Positions 29,207 to 41,901 of a DNA stretch of 64,000 nucleotides are shown here, piece by piece. Both the position numbers and the translations under genes were made by a program. Position 1 is the first letter of the stretch. Every line of letters begins with the position of its first letter. The DNA is from Malus domestica (lineage: Eukaryota > Streptophyta > Magnoliopsida > Rosales > Rosaceae), in NCBI RefSeq assembly GCF_042453785.1, contig NC_091674.1, forward strand, positions 20,247,001 to 20,311,000. Reading direction: 5' to 3'. The notes beneath the pieces are model-generated. The model was given only the letters and a program-made list of their open reading frames with translations, did not search any database and was not told where the DNA came from.

Positions 29207-32200
29207 CAATGTCTGAAATTTCAATATTATCGATAATATCGTTTTTGTGAGACACCGATATTTTCACACGTATCCACTGAAATATCGTCCAAATATCACG
29301 ATATTAACGATAATATCGATAATATCGCAATATTAGCGATAATATCATGATATTTTAGGCTGGTGCGAATCGGAGACGAACGCCGGAGCTTCTACAGCTC
29401 CGGCCGACTGTAAAAGAGCACCCTAGACTCCGATCTAGGTATCAGAATGAAATACAAGACGAGATGAATGTTTTTATAACTTTCGTTTGCCGTGAAACGG
29501 TCGGAGGTGTTCGGAAAATTCCTCAACACTCATGGCCTCGCCGGAAAGTTCCTGGGTTCCACAGTCCTAGCTGAACCAAGAGAAAGGGAGAGAAAAACGA
29601 GGTTTAGATGGTGATGATGATGCCGTTGACGGAGTACTACGAAGGGCGTAGAGGGCGTAGAGGTCACGGAAGATGGAGACGGCGCTGACTAGGCGAAAGA
29701 CGCAGACGAGGAGGAAGGTGGGGGAGGAGCAGAAGGCCATGTGGGAGAAGGATCGAGAGACTGAGGTCTCTGTGCGTGTGTATGGGAGAAGGGAGAAGAG
29801 AGAAGGATCGAGAGATCTCTATGTGTGTGTGTGGGAGCAGGAAGAAGGGAGAAGAGATAATGATAGAGAAAGAGAGACTGAGGTCTCTGTGTGCATGTGT
29901 GGTAGCGTGTGATGTGAGAGTCTCTGACTCTGTGTGTGTGTGTGTGGTGGGTGGCATGTGAGAAAAAAAGAGCATCCAAATAATTCAAAACCCTGACAAC
30001 TTTTACAACTTGTACAATTTTTTACAAGACAAAAATAATGGTGGTTTCATCAAGATTCAAAACTGTGTGCCACGCATGATATTCTTTCACATTCTTAGAG
30101 GTGGAGTATCAGATCATCACACATTTTTTGACCCTTCGAAAATTGAAAAACCTCTATTACACGTTTTCGTTTCTTCTTCTTCCCTTAGCCCTTTCAGAGC
30201 CATTCCAGATTCATTCCAGAGCCATTTCAGAGCTTCAAATTGAATAAATGGATCTGTAGCTCGCGCCACTCCAAATTAAATGTTAAATACCTTCTTTCTC
30301 TCTCATTTATTCACAGACGGCAAGCTTCAAAGGATCGTCGAGGTTTTCCTGCTACGTACGACATCAAAAGTTCCAGATTTGTTACATTTGTGTAATTATT
30401 ATTTTATTGTTGCTTCACGCAGATTCTACTTGGCCTTTACACAAAGGGTTCCATGTTTAAGGTAAGTTTACGAACTTATATTTATATTATTGTAATTTAT
30501 ACAACAACAAAAAAAATTTGTGTGGACCCGTGCATGTGATCTAAGAACCAAATAATACTTGCATGTTAATTTTTTGAAGTAATTAAGTAATGTTGTATAA
30601 TTATTCCCTAGAATAATTTTAATATGTTTAATGTTATTTATATTTTATTATCAAATTGGATTATTATTCATTAATATTAGGTTTTATTATTCCATATTAT
30701 TTTTATAATTACTTAAATTCTTACAATTATTTTCTTTACTTCCTATTTAATACTTCCTATTTAATTCTTCTATAGAATAATTTTACTTCCTATTTTCTTT
30801 ACTTCCTATTTAATATGTTTCCGTCACTACTATATTTTTTGGCCAAAAAATAATTGCCTAATTTTCATGAAAATAGGTACGTTTAAGATGTCCAGTGGAG
30901 TTACTAAACGTGATCCAGCTTGGGAACATGGAGACCCAATAGACGGAAACAAACATAACACAATTTGCAAATATTGTGGTTGGGTAATGAAGAGTGGCGA
31001 AGTGACACGACTTAAGTACCATCTTAGTGGATTAGATCCAGGAAATAATGTCCAACGATGCAATAATGTCACCCTATAAGTGAAGGCATTCATCACCACA
31101 TTATTAAAAAAAATAAAAAACAGCATAAGGAAAAGATAACACATGGAATGGAAAATATTCGAGCTGGGCTATGAGGAGAAGTCATTGACCAAGCGGTTGA
31201 CAGTGATAATGATGACGATGAGGACGGATGTGATGATGACATGAGACCTGAAGAACGACGCAGTTTCAAACAAGCATTACGTACCTCCAAACAGTCAGCA
31301 TGGGAAAGAGAACACCTTCATAAAATTCCTAATAGAGCACAAGGTTCCGGGACAGTGGTGGTGCACAAATGAGATGGGGAGCAAGTGTTAGAGAATCACA
31401 ACCAACACCACTAATAACCCCAAGTTTATATAAGTCATCCAAAGCACGTCAAAAAAGTGTTTGGAGTTATTTCACTGGAGGTAATGTGAAGGAGGGAATG
31501 TGGCGTCTAATTACCAAGTTCTTTATCTATGAAAATGTCCATGCTGAGAAGGCATCATCACATCATTTCAAAAATATGGTATTGGGATGTCAATAGGCCA
31601 GTGTTGGAGTACAACCTCCCACTCCCTATTAGGTAAGAAACAAATATTTGGAAATGGAGTATAAAGACATTGGCGAGTATGTTAACAAGTTCAAGTCAAA
31701 GTGGGAAACTAATGGTTGCACAATCATGTGTGACAGATGGACTTGCCCGACCAAATTGTCTATCATAAACTTCATGGTATAATTCAAGGGAAAGATAATT
31801 TTTTTTGAAGTCTGTTGATGCTTCAGACCATATAAAGAACTACAAGTATATTTACAAATTATTGAGGGATGTAATCATGGAGGTGGGATAGCATAATGTT
31901 GTCTAAGTCGTGACCGACAATGGTTCTGCATTTGTCAAAGCTGGAAAAAAGTTAATGAAGCATCATAATGTGTTTTGGACATCATGTGCAGCACATTGTA
32001 TTGATCTCATGTTTGAGGCAATGAGGAAGAAAAAGAATATTGCTACTGTCGTAAAAAGAGCTAGAATGATCACAAATTATATTTACAATCACGGTTGGTT
32101 GTTGGCAAAGATGCGTGAATTTTGCAAAGGATAAATTATTCGTCCAGCTACCACTCGATTCGCCACCAACTATATTGCATTAGACAGCATACTTAAGAAG

Positions 32201-34465
32201 AAAGCAGGGTTGAAGCAATTATTCACTAGTGACGATTGAGCTAACCACAATTTAAACCGCTCAAATGCAGGTCATATGGTGGAAAGTATAGTGCTTGATC
32301 ATGCTTTTTGGACTTAATCAGAACATGTGTGCCAAGTGTTTGAACCTCTTTACAAAGTTTTACAGATCGTTGACATAGAAGTGTATCCTACTATGGGGGT
32401 AATATATGAGTTGATGCGTGTAGTGAAGGATGACTTGGAAAGAAAACATGGTGCAAGGTGGGTCATAAAGATAATTGATGACCGATGGTATAAAACATTA
32501 TACCACGATTTGCATGCAGCAGGTATAAATTATGTCATAATTTGCAATTCATTTCTTTAGTTGCATAAGTATTATTTCTCTTATTAAAGTATGTGTTTCT
32601 TTGAACATCATATTATTTGAATCCTCGATACCAATACAAACCTGGGTGTTGGAAATGATGGTACCCTTATACATGATGTACATAATATATACTCTAAATT
32701 AGACCTTGCATCACCAGCAGTTCGCCAATTTGGAAAAGAGGTTCACAATTACTTAAATTATAATAATTACATTGTTGGATTAAACTAACACGATTTATTG
32801 AATTCAGCTAACATGGTTTAAAGATGCAAGAAGAACTTTTGGAGAACCAACATCAGTTGCTGCTTGAACAAAAATGTCTCCTAGTGAGTGTAAACATATT
32901 TCATTATCAGTTTATAATAGAATTTGTTGGAGTTATTAGGCTTATCAACATTGTTTTTCATTATAGCTGAATGGTGGATCATGTATGAGACTGATGCACC
33001 AATTGTGAGAAAGTTAGCAATTAATGTATTATCACAAACAGCTTCCTTATCTGCTTGTGAAAAAAAATTGGAGTACATTTGCACTCATACACACAAAGCA
33101 AAGAAATAGGTTGGCTCATAGTCGGTTGGAAAAATTAGTTTATTGCTACTACAATATGAAGCTTCAAATTCGAGATAAGGAAGCATAAATAGATCATGTC
33201 GACCGTGGTGACCCACGAGATGTGTTTGATATTGTTGTTGAATATGATGATACAGAGGGTAACCAACTTTATCAATGGATTAGACCTCTTCATTTAAATG
33301 ATGATGAAGGCAACCCAGCTCCCAAAGTTGCTGAATAAGCACGTAATGAAGGGATAAATGTAGAAATAGTATTAGATGAGGAGGTTGGATCTAGCAGCAC
33401 TGACTATTTGGAATAACTTTTGCACCCAAGACCAAGAAACACTGGAATTCCACCTTCTTCCAATCCTACACAACCACAAGATCATGCTGATACTAATGAT
33501 AGCTCTACTACAAGATTAGGAGACTCACCTACCACCGGAGGTAGGAATGATGAAGGATACAGTGGAGCTGGAGGTAGTGGTGGATATGGAAACTATGTTG
33601 GACCACCTCCTGGATTTATGAGCCTCTTCACTGGTGAGGCAAACTTCATGCATGCAACACAGGATGAGGACCATGGCAGTAAGCGGGCAGGACTAGGAAT
33701 TGGTGCCATAGAGAAGGTCTATACTTATAAAGAAAAAGGCAAGGGGATTTTGTCAAGTCAAGAAGATGACTCGTTATTTATAACTTCGGACTCTGTTGGA
33801 GTGGAAAGTAGTAACTATGGTTATACTCATAACCAACCATTTCCCTACCCTTCATATCTCATTCTTGTTGGGATGGAATTGAGCGACTCATAGAAAGAAT
33901 CCGAGACTCAATCTTCAAATGATTTTGCTAATAGACAACGTTAACCAATCTCAGATCCATATGGGTGGCATGTTAACAATTACATGCAAAACTATTTTGG
34001 GAATTTATCATTTGATGACTACTCTTCACAATGCACTTACTATACACATAGAGATGATGAAGATAGTGAAAATTTTGAACCTTATAGGAACTCTATGTGG
34101 TACTAAGTCACTCATGTATTTTACCATGCAATGTATAAAGTGTAAAATATTGTACTAATTCATTATATATAAATGATTATGGTGTGTTTAAACTTCTTTA
34201 ATTAGTTACTACATATTTTCTACACTTACAATGTTTACCAGCTCGCTATATAATCAACTTAAATTAGTTAAATTCATCATGCAATGCATTTCCTTTCAAT
34301 TTTTTGTGATAAACTAATAGATAATTGACTAAATAAACATCCTGCAAAGTTTCAATAAATTTTTTTAAGTTTTTCTTACAATTCCCGTGGTTTTTATTCA
34401 ATTTTTATCGATATTTCCATGTTTTTAGACTACCAATATTTTCGATATCATCGATATTTTATAGT
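29207..34465 (+). mobile_element. Decayed hAT transposon
   Basis: Both ends carry clusters of ATATCG, GATAATATCG and TATCGATA motifs (about 29220-29350 and 34395-34460), as expected of sub-terminal transposase-binding sites. The interior encodes a broken hAT transposase. The start of the element (29350-30000) is GC-richer and has TGTGTG and GAGAGA runs. Exact termini and target duplication could not be fixed. A second, partial copy lies at 38037-39168. Confidence 0.75.
30888..34106 (+). pseudogene. hAT transposase with BED zinc finger, broken
   Basis: In order: a BED-type finger (CKYCGWVMKSGEVTRLKYHL), an acidic linker, a DUF659-like catalytic region (NGCTIMCDRWT, then VTDNGSAFVKAG and FWTSCAAHCIDLM), a region ending ERKHGARWVIK, the hAT dimerisation segment (WWIMYETDAPIVRKLA) and a glycine-rich tail ending at 34104-34106. 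Stops and frameshifts occur at many points, the first after the finger near 31077. The tail is also encoded intact on the minus strand at 38428-39168, which helps define this end. Confidence 0.85.
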
Positions 34466-34793
34466 TTGATTCTTACCAATCCATTTTCATCACAGGGCTA
34501 AATATAGCAAATTTCCCATTTTCTTTTAATATTTGACCCGGTACTCACGGTTCGAGTTCATTCTCCAGAGCTCAGTCCGTTACGACTCGCGACTCACCAA
34601 CTCACCAACTCACAACCAACCCCTCTTTCTCTCTTTCCACACTTTATCTCTGCAAAACTTCAATCTCCTCGGAATTTTCTAGGGTTTTTCAAACCTGAAC
34701 CCGGCGAGCCAAAACGGCGCAGTTTCGCCCCCACCAGCAGACGGAGCACACCCTTTTCGTGGACCTCGCACCACCAGATTTCTAGGGTTTTTC

Positions 34794-34871
34794 ATGTTCT
34801 GCAGAGCTTTCATGTCTTATGAATGGAGATTATTTCCCTCACTCTCTCGTCTCCTCAAACCTTCTTTGTAG
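34794..34871 (+). promoter_or_regulatory. Upstream open frame overlapping the SKIP8 start
   Basis: An ATG at 34794 (with in-frame ATG 34812) opens a 25-codon frame that stops at 34869-34871, past the SKIP8 ATG at 34823 and in another frame. If transcription starts upstream of 34794, this frame would hinder SKIP8 translation. A further out-of-frame ATG lies 4 nt before the start (34819). Confidence 0.45.
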
Positions 34872-36585
34872 CCCTAATTTTCACTCTTCTCTCATTTTTC
34901 CTTGCCCTCCTCGCCGTCCGATTACTCCCCGACAAATCCAAATCGGGCGGCGCTGCCTCTGCCACCTCGTCGTCGAGTGGAAGCGGGAAGGTCTGCACTT
35001 GCTCTGCTCGTCACCGGGAAGAGGTCTCCGATTCGGGGGCCGTAAGCGCGCCGCACTTGAACGGCGGGACGGGTACGGACGTGACGGAGAAGCCGACGAC
35101 GACGGCGGCCGTACTGGAACGGCAGACGGGCGCGTCGATGATGGAGCAGCTGGTTCCGGAGATTACGACGCATGCCCTTAGCTATCTGGACTACCCGAGC
35201 CTATGTAGGCTTTCGATGACCAATTCGCTCATGCGGAAGGCCGCCAATGACGATAATGCTTGGAAGGCACTTTACCATAAGGTATGTGATTACTGAATTT
35301 GAATTGCATTTGAAGTATTTGAATTTGGGTGTTTGTTGGAATTTGATTTGAAGGCAAGGTGGTTGCCAATTGAAGGGATTAGTGTGTTTGGTTGCCGAGA
35401 AAATGTGGGAAAATTGGGACCCTTTATGCATCTCTATCAATCGAAAATCCATTGTGATTGTGTTTATAGTATTGGAACAATGGAATTGGGTCCCTGCATG
35501 TTACTTATGATACATTTTCTAACTTGGGAATGTGGTTTGACATGTGGGATGAGATTATGCTCTTGTATGGCCACTTTTGGTACATTATGGGTGCCTGAGA
35601 GATTACAAGATTAAACCATTTTATTTTCTTTTGGTGTCAGTTTCGGTTAATGGATATCCTTGGATTCAGTCTCCATATTATGGACGCATGATTCTTTAAA
35701 TGATGAAATTCCTTCAATTTAAGCTTCCTAATGTGCAACCGTTTTGGTTTATGGATAACATGGGATTTAGCCCGAGAGATTGCTCGTCGAGACAGGTGCT
35801 GAGTTTAATTTGGAAGCAGCAATTTTGTCCGTCTTTGAAACCCTAATCCATGCCCCTTTTTTTATTTTTGGCATCCGATACCAAAAACATTTTGTAAGAA
35901 TATTTTGTTATGGGTTTTCAAATTTTCTTTCAGGACTTCACATTGGAACAGGATAGCGTGACACCAGTTAATGGATGGAAAGCTTACTACGCTGCTACAA
36001 GAGTGATTGTGAATATCAATACCGAATTCTTTAACCATATCCGAGGAAGGTCACTTCCAGAAATGAGTCGTTTATGGTTGAATGCAGATTATGTGAAGTG
36101 TGTTCATGCCTCTGGAGAACTCTTTTCAGGGTAAGATGCCTCATTTGTGTGCAACGCTGTACAACAGCTGCATTTCTTTTATGACTGTTTTCTTCTGTTA
36201 AGTTCGTCCAAGTGATTGTGAAATTTTGTTTCTTCTTTCGTGTTAAGTTCGTCCAAGGAAGGAAACTTTGGTTTGTAGTTTGCACCTTATTAATATGACA
36301 CCAGAGCTAAGTCGTTTTTGCTTCCTATTTAGGTATAATGCTGTTATACAGAGTTGGCAACTAGCATTTAATTGGGAGCAAGGGGTGAACTTTCAGATTC
36401 GAGATGTGTGTGCCCGGGTTCTGACAGATATGGCTTGGGTTACCATGAAAACCTTTGTTGAAATCGACACTGGGCTATTCAGTGTGACTAACGTCTATGA
36501 GTTCCATAACGGGCGATGGTACATGGTGCATCATCATAGCTCTGTGATGGATGGAGAGGGAGAACAGCAGATTGTGCAGGGGTAA
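34823..36585 (+). CDS. SKIP8: F-box protein SKIP8
   Basis: Three exons, 34823-35281, 35934-36130 and 36333-36585, with GT..AG introns, give 302 residues. A hydrophobic segment near residues 10-33 (FFVALIFTLLSFFLALLAV) precedes a basic, serine-rich linker. The F-box follows at about 112-152 (MMEQLVPEITTHALSYLDY ... NDDNAWKALYHK), and the C-terminal 140 residues form an NTF2/SnoaL-like domain (WLNADYVKCVHASGE, YEFHNGRWYMVHHHSSVM). It closely follows Arabidopsis SKIP8. F-box proteins bind SKP1 in SCF ubiquitin ligases; the target here is unknown. KELP lies downstream on the same strand, as in Arabidopsis. I chose ATG 34823 because it opens the frame with the N-terminal membrane segment. Confidence 0.93.
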
Positions 36586-37409
36586 CAAAGAAGGGAAGAT
36601 ACGATGATACCGATTATATAACATAATACTAGTTTTAAGAAAATAGTGGTTTCGATTGCGGTAGAAAGTCGATTTAACTTTCGCTATATTTTCTCTGGAA
36701 AGATGCTTTCAATTTTTCCAACCTCAGTTTTGGTTGTTTTCTGGTCAAGAGGTTACCATTTCCTTTTCTCTTTCTGTTATTGCTATTATCATAATTGTTC
36801 ATAATTTGTTTTTGCGAAATTAATTAGTTGGGTATGAAAATGAGTTTGTGCGAGTGAGACGCTGAGATGCATATACATGAGGATTTCCCAAGATTTCCGT
36901 CTTGGGGCATCCTAGTATTTTTCAGTTCTTTGTCAATGAAAGATGATCCATAATCCGATGTTTTCTTAACAAAAAAAGGGCTAATGAAAGGTTGAGAGAA
37001 TTTAGAATTAGAGAAAGCAAGGAAAGCTAGTGAATTTAAAATGAAAGTTAAGAGGTGGAATGATTCTTGCGCATGTTTAAACGCATGCAACTAAAAAAAT
37101 TAAGCAATTCTAATACCTATTCCCTGTAATGGTCTGTGAATGTTGAAAACATGGACTGGAGATATGTGTTGAGTGTCAAGACCTGATTAATTAGTAACGA
37201 GTTTTGCAGCTTAAAACGAGGATGATCAATTAAAGCTCAATCGAAACACTATTTTTTCTGTGCGTGCTTCTGTTGAGTTACCATGTTGTATTGTTGTGCG
37301 TGATTTTGTCAGGTTTTGGTGAATTTAACCATGATTCCGAAAAGCAAGATAAAAGGGGTTGTCAGAGTAAATGAATAAATATAATAAGGTGAAGTAAAGA
37401 AGCATCTGA
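36586..37409. other. SKIP8 3' flank, no further gene
   Basis: Includes the likely 3' UTR. No coding or RNA similarity was seen until the tRNA at 37410. Confidence 0.4.
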
Positions 37410-37481
37410 GGTTCCATGGTCTAGCGGTTAGGACATTAGACTCTGAATCTAGTAACCCGAGTTCAAATCTCGGTGGAACCT
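37410..37481 (+). tRNA. trnQ-CUG: tRNA-Gln (CUG)
   Basis: 72 nt folding into a full cloverleaf. The acceptor stem is GGTTCCA with TGGAACC, the D arm has TCTAGCGGTTAGGA, the anticodon loop CTCTGAA has CTG at 37443-37445, and the T loop is GTTCAAATC. A T-rich run follows at about 37488, as expected for pol III termination. There is no intron. Confidence 0.97.
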
Positions 37482-37617
37482 CCATTCTTTTTTTTTTTCC
37501 CACTTTTTCTAATATCAAATATTTTTGGTCCGAAAACAAAAAATGAAAGAGTGGGAAGGAAATTATCCAGCCCTCTCACTTCCCTCACACCACCACCACC
37601 ACCACCACCACCAAGAC

Positions 37618-37790
37618 ATGGCTGCAATTCCATCCCTCCACAGCAACAATTCTCATCATAACCTCCTCCCCATTTTTAAATCTTCCATCCTTCCGTATTC
37701 ACCTTCCTCACCTTCCTCAGTTGCAGAAGATCATGATTCCCTACAGCTGCCCAATCACCATCCCCCACTCAACAGCTGCCCCTCAGGTAC
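37618..37790 (+). pseudogene. Unidentified exon-like fragment
   Basis: An open stretch from ATG 37618 ends in CCTCAG followed by GTACTCC, like a first exon and donor. It is rich in His, Ser and Pro, follows a CAC microsatellite (about 37590-37613), and matches no protein I know. Its 3' part is inside the 296-bp repeat that recurs at 39169-39464, where the ATG is missing. Confidence 0.3.
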
Positions 37791-38036
37791 TCCAAATCTT
37801 TCACCTCATTTTATCACAAACCCACCAATTTTAACTTTTATTTCTTCCACTACCTCATGTAATGACACTACTCTCTTCTCGCACCATCCCATGGCTCACA
37901 ACTTCCGGATTCCTCGCACAAGAATCTCTCCTAAAAAAGGAAAAACTTTTCTTTTCATAGTAGCTAACATATTTTGGATGTGGTTTATATAAATGAGATT
38001 AATACTTTTACCACTTTGAGGTGAGAACATCACAAC
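37741..38036. repeat. 296-bp direct repeat, left copy
   Basis: Nearly identical, with only a few substitutions, to 39169-39464. The two copies bracket the hAT fragment 38037-39168. Confidence 0.92.
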
Positions 38037-39168
38037 CAAGGAAGAAAATATCGGTAATATCGGAAATATCGGTAGTCCGAAAACACGGAAATATCAATGG
38101 AAATATCGGGATAATATCGATATCGATAAAAATTACATGGAAACCACAGAAATTGTAAGAAAAACTTGGAAATTTTTATTGAAACTTTGCAGGATGTTTA
38201 TTTAGTCAATTATCTATTAGTTTATCACAAAAAAATGGAAGTAAATGCATTGCATGATGGATTTAACATTATCAAGTTGATTATATAGCGAGCTGACAAA
38301 CATTGTGAGTGTAGAAAACATGTAGTAATTAATGAAAGAAGTCTAAACACACCATAATCATTTATATATAATGAATTAGTACAATATTTTACACTTTATA
38401 CATTGCATGGTAAGATACATGAGTGACTTAGTACCACATAGAGTTCCTGTGAGGTTCAAAATTTTCACTATCTTCATCATCTCTATGTGTAGAGTGAGTG
38501 TATTGTGAAGAGTAGTTATCAAATGATAAATCCCCAAAATAGTTTTGCATGTAATTGTTAACATGCCACCCATATGGATCCGAGATTGGTTGACGTTGTC
38601 TATAAGCAAAATCATTTGAAGATTGAGTCTCGGATTGTTTCCATGAGTCGCTCGATTCCATCCCAACAGGAATAGGATATGAATGGTAGGGAAATGGTTG
38701 GTTATGAGTATTACCATAGTTACTACTTCCCACTCCAACAGAGTCCGAAGTTCTAGATAACGAGTCATCTTCTTGACTTGAGAAAATCCCCTTGCCTCTT
38801 TCTCTGCGAGTATAGTCCTTCCCTATGGCACCAATTCCTGGTCCTGCCCGCCTACTGCCATGGTCATCATCCTGTGTTGCATGCGTGAAGTTTGCCTCAC
38901 CAGTGAAGGGGCTCATAAATTCGGGAGGTGGTCCATAATAGTTTCCATATCCACCACCACTACCTCCAGCTCCACTACCTCCAGCTCCACTATGTCCTTC
39001 ATCATTCCCACCTCTGGTGGTAGGTAAGTCTCCTGATCTTGTACTAAAGCTATCATTAGTATCAGCACGATGTTGTGGCTGTGTAGGATTGGAAGAAGGT
39101 GGAATTCCAATGTTTCTTGGTCTTGGGCGCAAAAGTTCTTCCAAAGAGTCAGCGCTGCTAGATCCCAC
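38037..39168 (-). mobile_element. Partial hAT element, 3' half
   Basis: A minus-strand copy of the 3' end of the hAT element at 29207-34465. It runs from the ATATCGG-rich terminus (38040-38135) through the non-coding tail to the last part of the transposase. The frame 39168-38428 is open and encodes the glycine-rich C-terminal tail (GAGGSGGGYGNYYGPPP) ending at the same stop. The 5' half, with finger and catalytic region, is absent; the break coincides with the start of the right 296-bp repeat. Confidence 0.85.
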
Positions 39169-39464
39169 CTACAGCTGCCCAATCACCATCCCCCACTCAA
39201 CAGCTGCCCCTCAGGTACTCCAAATCTTTCACCTCATTTTATCACAAACCCACCAGTTTTAACTTTTATTTCTTCCACTACCTCATGTAATGACACTACT
39301 CTCTTCTCTCACCATCCCATGGCTCACAACTTCCGGATTCCTCGCACAAGAATCTCTCCTAAAAAAGGAAAAACTTTTTTTTTCATAGTAGCTAACATAT
39401 TTTGGATGTGGTTTATATAAATGAGATTAATACTTTTACCACTTTGAGGTGAGAACATCACAAC
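39169..39464. repeat. 296-bp direct repeat, right copy
   Basis: Same length as 37741-38036, beginning CTACAGCTGCCC and ending GAACATCACAAC. The sequence after it differs from what follows the left copy. Confidence 0.92.
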
Positions 39465-39596
39465 AATGTGATGAAAGTAAGCATATGATCCACTCAGTGT
39501 ATCCTAATTTCATATTTTTGTGAGGACATCCTATTGATGACAAGACCACTCGTTCCTACCCAAATTTTTCTTCAAAGTAAAAAGTCGTAAAATGCT

Positions 39597-39777
39597 ATCA
39601 TTTAATATTACGGTCTAGTAGTATTCTTCTTCACTTGTAAGTGAGAAGCCTTAGTTCGATTTTTGTCGAATGAGAATTTGAACCACATTATTGCTAACTC
39701 ATTGTAAGGCTAAACCCATCCCCTTCGCCTTAGTGTAGAAAATATCGTCTGTTTAGAAGAAGAAAAAAAAAAGGTCA
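39597..39777 (+). mobile_element. tRNA-derived SINE, copy 2
   Basis: 181 bp flanked by the 10-bp duplication GTAAAATGCT (39587-39596, 39778-39787), with an A-rich tail near 39761-39772. The head contains GGTCTAGTAGTATTC and TAGTTCGATTTTTG, matching pol III A- and B-box positions of a tRNA. It sits about 200 bp upstream of KELP. Confidence 0.8.
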
Positions 39778-39972
39778 GTAAAATGCTTTTACACTTGGAC
39801 CAGTAAAATAGTGAAACGTGGGTGCATAACTGTACTCCATTGCGCACGGATAAAACGGCACCCCCAAATATACAAGAACACGGGCCCACAATGACACAGA
39901 GCTTCCCCAATTAAGCCAAAAAGAAGAAAACTCATAGATTTTTCTGCGCCACAACCGAAAATAAAATTAAAA

Positions 39973-41204
39973 ATGGAAGCCGAAACGGAGCAGAAAATCG
40001 AGGAAACGGTGCGGAGAATCCTGGAGGAATCGGACATGGACGAGATGACGGAGTTCAAGATTCGGAAGCAGGCGTCCCAAGAGCTGGAGCTCGACCTCTC
40101 CAAGCCCCCATACAAGGCGTTCGTCAAGCAGGTCGTCCAGTCCTTCCTCGACGAGCAGAATCAGAAGGAACAAGAAGCAGCGCAGAAGGACCAAAACCCA
40201 GAAGCCGATGGTGCACAGGAACGGGAGTACGATGATAACGGCGATCTCGTGATTTGCAGGGTCAGCTTTTTCTGTTTGTTTTCGGAGAAAATTTGAATGG
40301 AATGGATTTTCTGTTGTTGGGTTTTTATTTTTTTGTGTTTTTGTTTAATGGGGTTTTGTGGTTTCTGGGTTATGATTGTGATATGCAGCTCTCGGCAAAG
40401 AGGAAGGTGACGCTTCAGGAATTCAGGGGGAAGAATTTGGTGTCGATTAGGGAGTTTTACTTTAAAGATGGGAAAGAGCTTCCTACTGCCAAAGGTGATT
40501 TACTTAACTTTAATCCGATTATTAGCAGCTTCTAATTCTCTGTATTTATATCAGGAAATGATTTGAGTTTGTAGCTGCAAGTTCTGATTGTAGAGGTTAA
40601 TTACTATTCATTTGTATGGACTTGTTGATGGATGATGCAATGCCATCATTTTCGCATCATATTGAGTAATCGTGTTGTGATTAGCTTTTGTTTCGTGTTT
40701 ACATTACTTTTGAATGCATTCCTGGGCTTCATTTTGTACAATCTGACTCGAGAATGTGTTCCTTTTGGCTAACATAAGTTATGGGTTTGCTCGTCGACTT
40801 GGTAGTAAAGGATCAGTGAGGGAATATGAAGAAAGAGGCCGAGTATCAAACTGGTCATAGTAAACTACCAATGCTAATTGCTCTACTTCGTTTTGTGCAT
40901 TGTTTGTTTACAGTCAGTGATGGTAGCAGTAGAGTGGCTTTCAGTCACTTTTTTTCCTTATATTTTTCATACCCCTTTCTCCCTGATTACCTTTGCACCG
41001 AAATTGAGCGAAATATTGCTTGTTTCTAGATTTCTTAAGCGTTGGATGTATGGATACCGGTGACGGTCTTTAGTTTGTCTACCGTGGTATTTATGTAAAC
41101 TTCTGTCTGCAGGAATAAGCTTGACAGAGGAGCAATGGTCAGTCTTCAAGAAGAATGTACCTGCTATAGAGAAGGCCATTAGTAAGATGGAGTCAAGAAT
41201 CTAG
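39973..41204 (+). CDS. KELP: PC4-type transcriptional coactivator KELP
   Basis: Three exons, 39973-40260, 40389-40494 and 41113-41204, give 161 residues, close to the 165 of Arabidopsis KELP. The N-terminal region (about 5-60; IEETVRRILEESDMDEMTEF) is a DEK-C-like helical domain, an acidic Gln/Glu-rich linker follows, and the C-terminal part (about 95-155; LSAKRKVTLQEFRGKNLVSI, then EEQWSVFKKNVPAIEKAI) is the PC4/p15 single-stranded DNA-binding domain. PC4 proteins bridge activators and the general transcription machinery in the nucleus. The ATG is in a good context (AAAAATGGAAGCC). Orientation and proximity to SKIP8 match Arabidopsis. Confidence 0.94.
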
Positions 41205-41901
41205 TGAGAATATAGCATCTGGAAATTTCAAAATCCTTTTTAATCTATATTACGTTGTTTGTTGTGATGAAATGACTTGGCTTAGGCTTTGGGGCTTCAA
41301 ATTGGTCACTTGATGTCAGAATATGTTGTTTAGAACTCAAATACTGCTGTCATGTTTCTAATTAGCCCATCATGTTACGAAAACAACCTGTTGTGATCTC
41401 TGTTATCTACCGAAAGTTTGTAGTTTATCTTTGAAACCCTAAGTAGAATGTCCTAGCTGATATGAAGTGTGTTGTTCAATTGTTATATGCTATCTCCCCT
41501 GTTTAGTTCAAGCATTCCAACAAGGAAGAAAAGCTAGGAGGAAATAAGTAAAACATAAATGGAGGATGCTTTTTTCCTTCGTCTTTTCGAGGATTAAGGA
41601 GTTATCTGAAAAAAAAAAAGAAAAAAAAAAGAAAAACACAGACAGCAATACTCATACACATCGAACCGTTCATAAATCCCTTGCCTTCGTCATATGTACA
41701 GAATACTAATACAAAGTTCACAAGGTAATCGAACATAATAACTAAATTGATGTTCTCAATCAAGCCAAAAAGTAGTTTTTTTAGCCCTCTAAAACATTGA
41801 TTTGCCCTTAAAAATCTGAAAAATACTGGGTCAGAGAAGTATGATGTTTCATATGACCCAGCCTTTGTCCTTTCCAGGACCAGGGTCAGTGGGAGGCACC
41901 C

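Noticed and set aside
29664-29975. Frames in the TGTGTG/GAGAGA-rich part of the hAT element
   Set aside because: Simple-sequence composition on both strands; no protein similarity.
34819-35181. Alternative SKIP8 start in another frame
   Set aside because: It gives a GC-driven frame without the F-box. The frame from 34823 continues correctly through the splice sites.
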